A stretch of 16,999 bases of DNA from the NCBI GenBank assembly GCA_937988795.1, contig CALKHY010000150.1, positions 1 through 16,999 of the forward strand. Reading direction: 5' to 3'. Below the pieces are notes generated by a model. The model ran no database searches and had not been told where the DNA came from. It worked only from the letters and a program-made list of their open reading frames with translations. This DNA comes from an uncultured Candidatus Saccharibacteria bacterium (GTDB lineage: Bacteria > Patescibacteriota > Saccharimonadia > Saccharimonadales > UBA4665). Shown here piece after piece: positions 1 to 7,012 of the stretch. The position numbers and the translations under genes are program-made. Numbering within the stretch: position 1 is the first letter of the stretch; each line of letters opens with the position of its first letter.

Positions 1-281
1 TCTACTTCCCATTCACCGAGCCAAGCTTTGAGTTTGCCTTAAGTTGCCCGTTTTGTAAGAAGCAAGGCTGCAATGTCTGCAGCCACACCGGCTGGATCGA
101 GCTGCTCGGCTGCGGCATGATCCACCCCAACGTGCTCAAGATGGCCGGCGTCGACCCGAACGTCTACACCGGCTACGCTTGGGGCTGCGGCGTCGAGCGT
201 TTGGTAATGATGAAGCACAACATCGAAGACATCCGGCACTTCAAGAGCGGCAAACTAGACTTTTTGAGGCAGTTCGCATGA
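1..281 (+). CDS. pheS: Phenylalanine-tRNA ligase alpha subunit, C-terminal part (5' end outside window)
   Basis: The reading frame enters from the left edge and ends at TGA 279-281. The translated tail carries class II aminoacyl-tRNA synthetase motif 3 ([10 protein letters not shown]) and the PheS signatures [10 protein letters not shown] and [12 protein letters not shown]. Between them sits a four-cysteine loop (CPFC then CNVC) of the kind many non-enterobacterial PheS proteins carry. PheS holds the catalytic core of the alpha2-beta2 PheRS enzyme, which activates phenylalanine and loads it on tRNA-Phe in the cytoplasm. Its last bases (ATGA, 278-281) overlap the start of the next gene, so it is the upstream cistron of the operon that ends with pheT. 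About 93 residues are visible. Confidence 0.96.
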   Translation, partial: YFPFTEPSFEFALSCPFCKKQGCNVCSHTGWIELLGCGMIHPNVLKMAGVDPNVYTGYAWGCGVERLVMMKHNIEDIRHFKSGKLDFLRQFA

Positions 282-727
282 GTGAGCAGCAGTTTAAATA
301 TGATTACATTGTAGTAGGCCGCTGGCGCAACCGCGATCAGGTTAACGCGGTTAAGCAAGCATTGCGCGACGCAGGCAAGCGTGTATATTGCTTTACCGAC
401 CACTCATATGAGGGTGACGGCATCAAATTCGACGCACAAGACGCAAATATCGAGGCCGGGATGGCGGCCATGGAAAGCCTGACCGACTGGCAAACCAACC
501 CGACGTTCCGTCAGATTTTCGAGAACGACATGAACGGCCTCAAAAATGCCAAAGCCCTGATAATGGTGCTCCCCGCAGGGGTGTCCGCACATACCGAGTT
601 AGGTGTGGCCTACGGCATGGGCAAGAAGTGCTACGGTATAGGCGTGCCCGAAAAGCCCGAGACGCTGTACCTGATATTTGATGCTATTTATCCGGACATT
701 AAGACTTTCCTGGAGCAGGTCGCATGA
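278..727 (+). CDS. Nucleoside 2-deoxyribosyltransferase-like protein
   Basis: This 149-aa protein starts at the ATG of an ATGA overlap with pheS. The frame is open further upstream, but that part lies inside pheS and was not used. An N-terminal Rossmann-like strand ([13 protein letters not shown]) leads to the signature [16 protein letters not shown] at about residues 94-109. Its Glu107 matches the nucleophile of the 2-deoxyribosyltransferase (PF05014) fold, followed by a GxxYGMGKK segment. Family members transfer or hydrolyse the (deoxy)ribosyl group of nucleosides or nucleotides. The exact substrate cannot be read from the sequence, and related TIR-like folds act on NAD. It is co-translated with pheS and a MazG-like gene, so a nucleotide salvage or clean-up role is inferred. 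Confidence 0.8.
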   Translation: MSEQQFKYDYIVVGRWRNRDQVNAVKQALRDAGKRVYCFTDHSYEGDGIKFDAQDANIEAGMAAMESLTDWQTNPTFRQIFENDMNGLKNAKALIMVLPAGVSAHTELGVAYGMGKKCYGIGVPEKPETLYLIFDAIYPDIKTFLEQVA

Positions 728-1044
728 GTGAGCTGAAAGAGCTGCAGTCGCGCGCCGTTGAGATTGCCGAAAAATACGCCGAGCTGAACGCACGGCAGGG
801 TCACAAAGCGTGGGGACCAAAAGAACGCTCCATGGGGTTTGTAGCGGATGTCGGCGAACTGATGGAGCTGGTGATGGCCAAGGAGGGCTTGCGCCACATC
901 GACGACGTCGACACCAAACTCAAACACGAACTGGCCGATTGTCTGTGGTCAATCCTGGTTCTGGCCAAAGAGTATGACATCGACCTCGAAAAAGCATTTC
1001 TAACAACCATGGATCAGTTGGAGGAGAGGATTAAAAACGAATGA
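724..1044 (+). CDS. MazG-like nucleotide pyrophosphohydrolase
   Basis: This 106-aa all-alpha protein starts in an ATGA overlap with the preceding gene and ends in an ATGA overlap with the next. It shows the MazG/all-alpha NTP-PPase metal motif ExxE...ExxD: Glu45 and Glu48 in VGELMELV, then Glu69 and Asp72 in HELADCLW. Such enzymes hydrolyse (d)NTPs, often non-canonical ones, to NMP and pyrophosphate with Mg2+. The length fits the single-domain short MazG-like class rather than the tandem-domain MazG of E. coli. The family call is strong; the preferred nucleotide is unknown. Flanking nucleotide-binding enzymes suggest a shared nucleotide-pool function. Confidence 0.87.
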   Translation: MSELKELQSRAVEIAEKYAELNARQGHKAWGPKERSMGFVADVGELMELVMAKEGLRHIDDVDTKLKHELADCLWSILVLAKEYDIDLEKAFLTTMDQLEERIKNE

Positions 1045-1484
1045 GCGAGCCAACAGTATTCGACAAAATCGTATCTGGTGAAATTCCGGCCTATAAGGTT
1101 TGGGAAGACGACAACTACGTGGCGTTTTTGACGCGTTGGCCGAATACGCCCGGCTTTACCGTGGTTGTTCCCAAGAAGAACCCTGGCGATAACTATCTGG
1201 ACGTGGATGAGGATGCATACATCGGCCTGCTGCTCGCTGCGCGCAAAGTTGCAGCGCGGCTTCGCAAGGCGTTTGGCGTGTACCGCGTCGGCTTGGTGAT
1301 CGAAGGCGAGGGTGTGCCGCACCTGCACGTCAAGCTTATTCCGATGCACGAAGGCGGCGAGTACCAAAAGCCCCGGCCATTCAGCGAGAAGTACCAGGGG
1401 TACCTCATCACCGCCGACGGCCCCGAGGCAAGCGACGAAGAGCTGGCCAAGATCCAGAAGCAAATCCTGGAGGCAGCGGAGTGA
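1041..1484 (+). CDS. HIT-family nucleotide hydrolase/transferase
   Basis: This 147-aa protein has the HIT-fold N-terminus (FDKIVSGEIPAYKVWEDD), the central strand PGFTVVVPKKN, and the active-site segment GVPHLHVKLIP. The HIT triad normally reads His-x-His-x-His. Here residues 94, 96 and 98 are His, His and Lys, so the nucleophilic middle His is kept and the third His is replaced. HIT proteins form a nucleotidyl-His intermediate and cleave dinucleoside polyphosphates, AMP-lysine or similar adenylates. The gene overlaps the MazG-like gene by ATGA and pheT by GTGA. A role in removing adenylated by-products near an aminoacyl-tRNA synthetase is possible but is inference. Confidence 0.88.
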   Translation: MSEPTVFDKIVSGEIPAYKVWEDDNYVAFLTRWPNTPGFTVVVPKKNPGDNYLDVDEDAYIGLLLAARKVAARLRKAFGVYRVGLVIEGEGVPHLHVKLIPMHEGGEYQKPRPFSEKYQGYLITADGPEASDEELAKIQKQILEAAE

Positions 1485-4039
1485 AAATCAGTACGCAGTT
1501 ATTGAAATTCATCAATACCCATTACGGTTCGGCCGGCGATCCCGCGCCGAACGGTGTGGATGACTTAGTGCAGCGTATCGGCGCGCAGCTGGGCGCTGTT
1601 GAGGAAGTTGTTGATTTTGGCAAGCGTTTTAAAGATGTTGTTATCGTCAAAGTCGTGACGTGCGAAAAGCACCCGAACGCCGACCGTCTGCATGTGTGTA
1701 AGGTGGACGACGGCGGCAAGGCGCAAGGCGTCGAGCGCGACGAGAATGGGCTGGTCCAAGTGGTGTGTGGCGCGCCAAATGTCCGCGCCGGTATGCTGGC
1801 CGCCTGGCTGCCGCCCGGTTCGACCGTGCCCAACCCCGTTGACACCGCCGATCCGTTCGTACTAGAAGCGCGCGCCATCCGGGGCGTTGTGTCGAACGGC
1901 ATGATGGCCAGCCCCAAGGAGTTGTCGCTCGGCGACAGCCATGACGGTATTTTGGAGGTGGATGCTGATTATCCCGGAGTCGCTCCCGGCGCGGCATTCG
2001 CTGATGTGTACCACCTGCGCGACGATTTTATCATCGACATGGAAAACAAGATGTTCACGCATCGGCCGGACTGCTTCGGCTGGCTGGGCATCGCGCGTGA
2101 GATTGAGGGCATTTACCACCGTCCGTACAAGAGCCCGGCGTGGTACACCATGAACCCGGAAATTCCGGGCATTGAAGCCGAAGAACTCAAACTTGAGGTG
2201 CGGAATGAGATACCAGAGTTGGTTCCGAGGTTTTCGGCGATTGTGCTCCGTGACGTTAAGATCGGCCCAAGTCCTGTGTGGTTGCAAGTTGAGCTGGCGC
2301 GCGTGGGTCTGCGCTCCATCAACAACATCGTAGACTGCACCAACTTCTTTATGCTCGAAACCGGCCAGCCGCTGCATGCCTACGACTACGACAAGGTAAA
2401 GGCGTTGAGTGGCGGCGACGGCGCCACCATTGTAGTCCGCCATCCGCGCCCGGGTGAAAAGATCAAGCTGCTGAACGGCAAAGAGGTTGAGCCGCGCGAA
2501 GGCGCCATTATGATTGCCACCGACAAACAACTCATTGGCATAGGTGGCGTGATGGGCGGCGAGGAAACAGAGGTCGACAAAAATACCAAGAACATCATTA
2601 TCGAGTCTGCCAACTTCGACATGTACTCCATCCGGCGTACAAGCATGGCGCACGGTCTGTTCACCGACGCCGTAACGCGCTTTAACAAAGGCCAAAGCCC
2701 CTTGCAAACCCTGGCAGTGCTGGCCAAAATGACCGACGAAGTCCGCCGGTTTGCTGGTGGCAAGGTGGCCAGCCCGCTTATTGACGTCAACCACGTGCCG
2801 CAGGAAGCCATGGAGCGCGGCAACATCCACGCTCCAGTCACTGTCACAACCCAGTTCGTGAACGAGCGTCTCGGTTGGAATCTTTCTGCTGATGAAATGA
2901 AGACCTTGCTTGAGAACGTAGAGTTTAGGGTTGACGTTAATGGTGACGAGCTGACCGTCACCGCGCCGTTCTGGCGGACTGATATCGAGATTCCAGAAGA
3001 CGTTGTTGAGGAAATCGGCCGCTTGTATGGTTACGACAAGCTGCCGCTCAAGCTGCCAAAGCGCGACCTGACACCGCCGGCCCGCAACCCGCTACTAGAC
3101 CTAAAGAACCAGATCCGCACCAAGCTGACGGCAGCCGGCGCCAACGAGTTGCTAACATACAGCTTTGTCCACGAAAATCTGTTCAAAAAGACCGGCCAGG
3201 ATCCGGCCCATGCATTCCGCTTGAGCAATGCACTGAGTCCTGACCTGCAGTACTACCGCACCGGGCTCACGCCAAGTTTACTCGATAAAGTCCATCAGAA
3301 TATCAAGGCTGGCTTCGACAGTTTTGTGCTGTACGAACTGGGCAAAGTGCACTACAAGGGCGAAATGGACGCCAACGAGCCAGACGTGCCGAATGAGGAT
3401 AACCACTTGGCGCTAGTGGTGGCATATGGCGACAAGCGGCAGCCTGCGGGCGCACCGTACTACCAAGCTCGCCACTATTTGAGCCAGATTTTGGACCTGC
3501 GCAGCACGACATTAATGCCGCTGGCAGACTTTGATGTAACGCAAGATGAGTGGGGACGTCAGTTGACCGCGCCATACGAACCCGGCCGTTCTGCAGTGAT
3601 TGTCCGCGACGGCCAGATATGGGGCGTGGTCGGCGAGTTCAGGGCGGCCGTACGCCGGGCGCTGAAATTGCCTGACTACACAGCCGGATTTGAGGTGCAT
3701 TTGGATGTAGTTGCCATGGCTGAGCCGGCCTACGCGCCATTACCTCGCTTCCCCAAAGTCGAGCAAGACATCTGCCTGAAGGTTCCGGCCGCTATGCCGT
3801 ATGCCGAACTCTTTAACTTCGTCGAAGTCCACTTGCAACAAAACCGTCCCGACCAAACGCACTACTCGCTCCAGCCGGTCGACATTTACCAACGCGAGGA
3901 TGATAAGGAGCACAAGCAAATCACGCTCCGCCTCTCCATCGCGAGCTACGAGCGCACTCTCACTGACCAGGAAGTTAACAACCTCCTCGACCAAGTCGCC
4001 CAGGCTGCAAAGGGCCAGTTTGGCGCCGAAAGGGTTTAA
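1481..4039 (+). CDS. pheT: Phenylalanine-tRNA ligase beta subunit
   Basis: This 852-aa protein begins at GTG 1481 within a GTGA overlap with the HIT gene, with GGAGG just upstream. Domains in order: a short N-terminal domain; an OB-fold tRNA-binding (EMAP II-like) domain near residues 50-165 (EKHPNADRL, VCGAPNVRAG); a B1/B3-B4 editing region (HRPDCFGWLGIAREIEG around 194-210, then IGPSPVWLQ and GQPLHAYDYDK); a B5 region with the catalytic-like module; and a C-terminal FDX-ACB anticodon-binding domain (about 755-852). The subunit supports tRNA-Phe binding and hydrolysis of mischarged Tyr-tRNA. It is somewhat longer than the roughly 795 aa of E. coli PheT. It closes the operon begun by pheS. 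Confidence 0.97.
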   Translation: MKISTQLLKFINTHYGSAGDPAPNGVDDLVQRIGAQLGAVEEVVDFGKRFKDVVIVKVVTCEKHPNADRLHVCKVDDGGKAQGVERDENGLVQVVCGAPNVRAGMLAAWLPPGSTVPNPVDTADPFVLEARAIRGVVSNGMMASPKELSLGDSHDGILEVDADYPGVAPGAAFADVYHLRDDFIIDMENKMFTHRPDCFGWLGIAREIEGIYHRPYKSPAWYTMNPEIPGIEAEELKLEVRNEIPELVPRFSAIVLRDVKIGPSPVWLQVELARVGLRSINNIVDCTNFFMLETGQPLHAYDYDKVKALSGGDGATIVVRHPRPGEKIKLLNGKEVEPREGAIMIATDKQLIGIGGVMGGEETEVDKNTKNIIIESANFDMYSIRRTSMAHGLFTDAVTRFNKGQSPLQTLAVLAKMTDEVRRFAGGKVASPLIDVNHVPQEAMERGNIHAPVTVTTQFVNERLGWNLSADEMKTLLENVEFRVDVNGDELTVTAPFWRTDIEIPEDVVEEIGRLYGYDKLPLKLPKRDLTPPARNPLLDLKNQIRTKLTAAGANELLTYSFVHENLFKKTGQDPAHAFRLSNALSPDLQYYRTGLTPSLLDKVHQNIKAGFDSFVLYELGKVHYKGEMDANEPDVPNEDNHLALVVAYGDKRQPAGAPYYQARHYLSQILDLRSTTLMPLADFDVTQDEWGRQLTAPYEPGRSAVIVRDGQIWGVVGEFRAAVRRALKLPDYTAGFEVHLDVVAMAEPAYAPLPRFPKVEQDICLKVPAAMPYAELFNFVEVHLQQNRPDQTHYSLQPVDIYQREDDKEHKQITLRLSIASYERTLTDQEVNNLLDQVAQAAKGQFGAERV

Positions 4040-4162
4040 TTCGCCAGATCCTACGCCAGCAAGGCAGGGCGCCTGCGGATCCGATTGAAAGAAGCAGATT
4101 AATCGTCAAACCGGTGGCGAGTTGGTATACTAGAGACAATAGACGATATCGGGGAGGCAGGA
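4040..4162 (+). promoter_or_regulatory. pheT-PNPOx intergenic gap with likely promoter and ribosome binding site
   Basis: TATACT (4126-4131) is a good -10 element with a weak TCGTCA -35 (4103-4108) at 17-bp spacing. GGAGG at 4153-4157 stands 5 nt before the ATG at 4163 and fixes that start. A small GC-rich hairpin (GCAGG/CCTGC, near 4065-4077) follows pheT but has no T-tract, so it is not a clear intrinsic terminator. Confidence 0.5.
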
Positions 4163-4642
4163 ATGGATGTAGATGTTGAGCAAATCGTACGCACGTATTT
4201 GAAAGACGTAATCGTGCTGCCGCTGGCGACGAGCCGCGACAATCAGCCGTGGGTGTGCGAAGTGATTTTTGCGTACGATGATGAGCTCAACCTGTACTTC
4301 CGCTCATTGACCCGGCGCCGCCACAGCCAGGAGATTGCGGCCAACCCCAACGTCGCCGGCATTATCGCCCGTCCGTTCCGCTACGGTGAGTATCCGCACG
4401 GCGTGTATTTTGAGGGTACGGCCAAGCTGCTGGAGCTCGGCAAAGGGCAGGAGAAGGCGTTCCGCGTCATGCAGGACCGCTTACACCTGCCTGACCAAAT
4501 CCTCACCGAAGCCCAAGACCCAAACGGCAACCAGTTCTACAAAATCACTGTCCGCGAATGGCGGGTGTTCATAAAAGCCAACGAAGACAATTCCCACGGC
4601 GAGACATACACGCTGCCCTGGGGTGAAGCTGTACATGCTTAG
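4163..4642 (+). CDS. Pyridoxamine 5'-phosphate oxidase-like flavin-binding protein
   Basis: This 159-aa protein has a strong SD and a likely promoter of its own. The opening helix and strand (IVLPLATSRDNQPWVCEVIF, from about residue 17) followed by LNLYFRSLTRRRHSQEIAANPNVAGII is the split-barrel FMN-binding pattern of PNPOx-like proteins: strand, aromatic-Arg phosphate contact, then 'N-P-x-V' strand. These proteins bind FMN, F420 or haem and may act as reductases or oxidases. The specific substrate is not visible, and the true PdxH C-terminal signature is absent. Its stop overlaps the start of the VOC gene, so the two are probably translated together. Confidence 0.75.
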   Translation: MDVDVEQIVRTYLKDVIVLPLATSRDNQPWVCEVIFAYDDELNLYFRSLTRRRHSQEIAANPNVAGIIARPFRYGEYPHGVYFEGTAKLLELGKGQEKAFRVMQDRLHLPDQILTEAQDPNGNQFYKITVREWRVFIKANEDNSHGETYTLPWGEAVHA

Positions 4643-5006
4643 AGGGATTCTGCATACTGGCATTGAGGTGGAAGATTTGGAGCAGTCGGTAGCGTTGTAT
4701 CGGTCACTCGGCTTCCAGTTAGAAAAGGAGGTCGAACGGCCCGAACTCGAGGCCCGTGCTGCCACTGTTGCCAAGGACGGCGTAACGTTCGAACTTTGGC
4801 AGTTTGAGAACAAAAGTCGGCCGGAGGTCGCTTTTATTCGCAACCATATTGCCATCTACTCTGATGATCTCGACAAGGATGTAAAGGGGTTGGTGGACCG
4901 CGGCTACAAGCTGGTTATTCCGGTCACTGATGGCCACGTGCATCGGTACGCATTCGTGCAGGACGCGTCCGGCGCATTTTGCTACGAAATCGCCACCGAC
5001 AAATAA
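4635..5006 (+). CDS. VOC-family (glyoxalase/bleomycin-resistance-like) protein
   Basis: ATG 4635 overlaps the upstream stop by 8 nt and has GGGGTGAAG a good distance upstream, so it is preferred to the GTG at 4623. The resulting protein is 123 aa. It opens with LHTGIEVEDLEQSVALYRSLGF, the classic first beta-alpha-beta-beta-beta unit of the vicinal oxygen chelate fold. The second unit starts at NHIAIYSDDL. The four positions that bind metal in glyoxalase I-type enzymes look filled: His near the N-terminus, Glu in FELWQF, His in RNHIAI, and Glu in CYEIATDK. The family includes glyoxalase I, dioxygenases and antibiotic-binding proteins, and the substrate cannot be assigned here. Confidence 0.78.
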   Translation: MLRGILHTGIEVEDLEQSVALYRSLGFQLEKEVERPELEARAATVAKDGVTFELWQFENKSRPEVAFIRNHIAIYSDDLDKDVKGLVDRGYKLVIPVTDGHVHRYAFVQDASGAFCYEIATDK

Positions 5007-5015
5007 CATGTAGTC

Positions 5016-5504
5016 CTATTGAGAGGGGTGTGGGCGAGGCCTGACGTCGGCAAGCTGGTTGAGCTGAGAGTATATTTCCCAGTGGTATAGGCCGGCCTGC
5101 TCGAGGGCGAGTTGTTCCGCTTCGGCAATGCGGGCTGCATGGCCAAGCTTGACGATCTTTTCGGCCTCCAAGCTTTGGCGGTTTTTGAGGTTTCTCGCCG
5201 TTTCGGGGCAGCAGGCGTAGAGCGGGCCGATAACCGAATCAGTGTCGTCGCCTACGGTTTGGCCGATTACCAAAAGGTCGTCACGTGTCGGCTCGCCAAG
5301 CATGCGTCCGACCAGACCGGCCAGCCCGGACACGACGACCAGACGCGGCCGGTACGGATCGCCGCGCTCCGACGCCCGGGGGTTCAGCAGTCCGGACGCC
5401 AGCTTTCTCCCTGGCGCGACCTCGACCTCACCTTGCCTAAGAAGCCTCGACAGGCTGTCGTGCAGCATGCTGGTATGTTGGTGAAACTCGTGGGGGCGAA
5501 GCAT
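5016..5504 (-). CDS. Hypothetical protein
   Basis: This 162-aa minus-strand frame is bounded upstream by an in-frame TAG, so ATG 5504 is the earliest start. No family was recognised. The N-terminal third is polar. The middle has a hydrophobic strand-like run (RLVVVSGLAGLVGRML), and the C-terminal half is helical and charged (EAEKIVKLGHAARIAEAEQL). A competing plus-strand frame (5112-5552) looks less protein-like. There is no clear Shine-Dalgarno upstream; TACACT about 14 nt before the ATG could be a -10 giving a nearly leaderless message. It runs convergent to the VOC gene, with only 9 nt between stops. Confidence 0.5.
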   Translation of the reverse strand: MLRPHEFHQHTSMLHDSLSRLLRQGEVEVAPGRKLASGLLNPRASERGDPYRPRLVVVSGLAGLVGRMLGEPTRDDLLVIGQTVGDDTDSVIGPLYACCPETARNLKNRQSLEAEKIVKLGHAARIAEAEQLALEQAGLYHWEIYSQLNQLADVRPRPHPSQ

Positions 5505-5631
5505 ACGGAAAGTGTAGGGCTACCGAGCGCCGTCGGCATATCGATATCCTAACAGCGAATGCGTGGTGTTTTTGATAGATGGCAGGCGAAAGCCGGCTCG
5601 TCAGCAGGTGAAAATTACGACACATTTTTGC

Positions 5632-5684
5632 TAGGCATTGCGAACGCGCGGGCGTATAATGGGGAAAACAAGAGGGAATGGAGG
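5632..5684 (+). promoter_or_regulatory. FKBP promoter and ribosome binding site
   Basis: A perfect TATAAT (5655-5660) is preceded at 17 bp by TAGGCA (5632-5637, 4 of 6 matches to TTGACA). GGAGG lies at 5680-5684, just before ATG 5689. The promoter rules out the longer TTG-started frame beginning at 5638, because that start would lie upstream of the -10 box. Confidence 0.75.
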
Positions 5685-5688
5685 ATAT

Positions 5689-6216
5689 ATGGTGCGAACG
5701 CGAGACAGGGTAATTGCGCTCGTTATAGCAGTCGCGTTTTTTGCGACGTCCGTTGCAACAAGCGTGTTTTTTATTATCGATTTATACAAGGGTAACAAGC
5801 AGGCAAAGAACGTGAATCAGGCGAATACCAACAACCAATCGGGACAGAAGCTGGAGGGCACCAAGCTGGCCGGATTTGAGCCGATGGCAGAGGTAGCTGA
5901 GCTACAAATAATCGACTTGGAGGTTGGAACCGGCGACGAGGTAAAGCCTGGCGACACCGTAACCGTGGACTACACCGGCGCACTGGCTGCGAATGGCACC
6001 ATCTTCCAGAGTTCGCTTGACTACGGCCAGCCGGTCACGTTCTCCTTGAACGAGGTTATTAAAGGCTGGACCGAAGGCATCCCGGGCATGAAAGTTGGTG
6101 GCAAGCGGCGTTTGATCATCCCGGCTGACATGGCGTACGGCAGTCAGGCGCGACAGGGCATTCCTCCCAATTCGGCACTCGTCTTTGATGTGACGCTACA
6201 CAGCATCGGTGAGTAA
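5689..6216 (+). CDS. Membrane-anchored FKBP-type peptidyl-prolyl cis-trans isomerase
   Basis: The chosen ATG gives 175 aa. Residues 7-30 (IALVIAVAFFATSV... to FFIIDLY) form a single hydrophobic segment with a basic N-terminal flank (MVRTRDR), so the protein is probably anchored with its domain outside the cytoplasm. No lipobox Cys is seen. A polar linker rich in Asn and Gln (about 34-55) leads to an FKBP domain (about 78-175) with VKPGDTVTVDYTGAL, VIKGWTEGIPGMKVGGKRRLIIP and AYG...IPPNSALVFDVTL. FKBPs accelerate prolyl isomerisation during folding of exported proteins. The gene has its own promoter and stands upstream of a thiol-redox cluster, which fits an extracytoplasmic folding role, though that link is inferred. 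Confidence 0.9.
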   Translation: MVRTRDRVIALVIAVAFFATSVATSVFFIIDLYKGNKQAKNVNQANTNNQSGQKLEGTKLAGFEPMAEVAELQIIDLEVGTGDEVKPGDTVTVDYTGALAANGTIFQSSLDYGQPVTFSLNEVIKGWTEGIPGMKVGGKRRLIIPADMAYGSQARQGIPPNSALVFDVTLHSIGE

Positions 6217-6233
6217 TTGTATTAAAAAACACA

Positions 6234-6271
6234 ATATGTAGCGTATTGCACAGACTATTAACGCTACATAT
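6234..6271 (+). promoter_or_regulatory. Glutaredoxin promoter with 11-bp inverted repeat (operator candidate)
   Basis: ATATGTAGCGT (6234-6244) and ACGCTACATAT (6261-6271) are a perfect 11-bp inverted repeat with a 16-nt spacer. A -35-like TTGCAC (6246-6251) lies inside the spacer, and TATAAT (6269-6274) begins within the right arm, at 17-bp spacing. The arms therefore bracket the promoter as an operator would. An 8-nt half-site, ACGCTACA, also occurs at 6193-6200 in the end of the FKBP gene. An RNA hairpin or terminator is less likely because no T-tract follows. Confidence 0.6.
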
Positions 6272-6313
6272 AATAAACATAAGCATATACAAAACACATA
6301 AGCGAGGGTAACT

Positions 6314-6562
6314 ATGGTCAAAAACATCACCGTATTTACTACTAACTCCTGCGCCTACTGTGGGATGGTCAAGAAATGGCTGGATGCCAAAGGCCACAAG
6401 TACGAGGTAGTGAATCTTGATGAACAACCGGAACGCCAGGCTGAAGCGTTAGCCCTGAGTGGCGCCCTCACAGTGCCGGTAACGGTAATTACCAAAGACG
6501 ACGACACCAAGGAAGTTGTCGTAGGCTTTAATTTGGCAAAACTCGCTCCAGCCCTTTCGTAA
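6314..6562 (+). CDS. Glutaredoxin-like (NrdH-type) thiol-disulfide protein
   Basis: This 82-aa thioredoxin-fold protein is preceded by GAGGG (6304-6308) at 5 nt. It shows the redox motif Cys-Ala-Tyr-Cys at residues 13-16 (TNSCAYCGMVKKWLD), the cis-Pro loop TVPVTV, and the final strand-helix VVVGFNLAKLAPAL. Small glutaredoxin/NrdH proteins shuttle electrons from thioredoxin or glutathione systems to targets such as ribonucleotide reductase or disulfides. No glutathione genes are in view, and the next metabolic gene is a thioredoxin reductase-like protein, which favours that enzyme as the reductant. Both cysteines are present, so it should be dithiol-active. Confidence 0.87.
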   Translation: MVKNITVFTTNSCAYCGMVKKWLDAKGHKYEVVNLDEQPERQAEALALSGALTVPVTVITKDDDTKEVVVGFNLAKLAPALS

Positions 6563-6573
6563 AGTACCGAATT

Positions 6574-6989
6574 CCAAGCACCAAATACCAAATAATTCCG
6601 AATTTCAAAAAGCCAATGACCAAAACATTCGACCTTGAGGAACGGACGCTGCTTTTTGCGAGAAGTTGTAGAGAATTTGTGTCGCACATCCCCAAAACAA
6701 GTGTTCGGTACGAGGATGCGAAACAACTTATACGGTCATCTGGCTCCATCGGGGCTAATTATATAGAGGCGAACGAGGCGCTGAGTAAGAAAGATTTTGT
6801 AATGAGGTTGAAGATTGCCCGTAAAGAGGCAAAAGAAACAATTTTTTGGCTTAAACTCGTAGACGCGCCTGATGCCCTTATAAACGAAGCAACAGAATTA
6901 AAGAAAATTTTAAGTGCTATCATAGATAAGAGCCATGTTTGAAAATTCGGTCATTGGCATTTCGGAATTATTTGGAATTTGGTGCTTGG
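6574..6989 (+). mobile_element. Inverted-repeat-bounded unit carrying an S23/IVP gene
   Basis: The left arm (6574-6621) and the reverse complement of the right arm (6949-6989) agree at about 38 of 41 aligned bases; a 7-nt extra stretch sits in the left arm. Both begin CCAAGCACCAAAT and end GCCAATGACC. The only gene inside starts within the left arm (ATG 6616) and stops 6 nt before the right arm. No transposase or target-site duplication was seen. The unit sits between grx and trxB, which would otherwise be near neighbours, so insertion of a compact 416-bp element is a reasonable reading. 'Mobile' is inferred. Confidence 0.6.
6616..6942 (+). CDS. Four-helix-bundle protein of the 23S rRNA intervening-sequence (S23/IVP) family
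   Basis: This 108-aa all-helical protein has the family pattern: an aromatic start (TFDLEERTLLFARSCREF), the helix-turn RSSGSIGANYIEANEALSKKDFVMRL, then KEAKETIFWLKLV. These match the standalone four-helix-bundle proteins (TIGR02436) first described from intervening sequences in 23S rRNA genes. The biochemical function is not established. No rRNA is present here, so it is a free-standing copy. There is no Shine-Dalgarno before the ATG, which lies in an inverted-repeat arm, and codon use is AT-richer than in the neighbouring metabolic genes. Both points suggest separate origin from its neighbours. Confidence 0.88.
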   Translation: MTKTFDLEERTLLFARSCREFVSHIPKTSVRYEDAKQLIRSSGSIGANYIEANEALSKKDFVMRLKIARKEAKETIFWLKLVDAPDALINEATELKKILSAIIDKSHV

Positions 6990-7012
6990 GGGTTGAGAGT
7001 TAGGAGCAAAGA

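Noticed and set aside
179..277. Extended N-terminus for the NDT-like gene
   Set aside because: It would overlap the pheS coding sequence for 100 nt in another frame; the ATGA overlap at 278 fits the operon pattern.
1862..2830. Long minus-strand ORF inside pheT
   Set aside because: Antisense shadow of a gene with strong family motifs; low-complexity, no RBS.
4040..4080. Intrinsic terminator after pheT
   Set aside because: Hairpin present but no T-tract, so evidence is too thin.
5112..5552. Plus-strand ORF opposite the 5016-5504 hypothetical
   Set aside because: No recognisable fold or SD, and the minus-strand translation has a more protein-like hydrophobic/helical pattern. Not certain.
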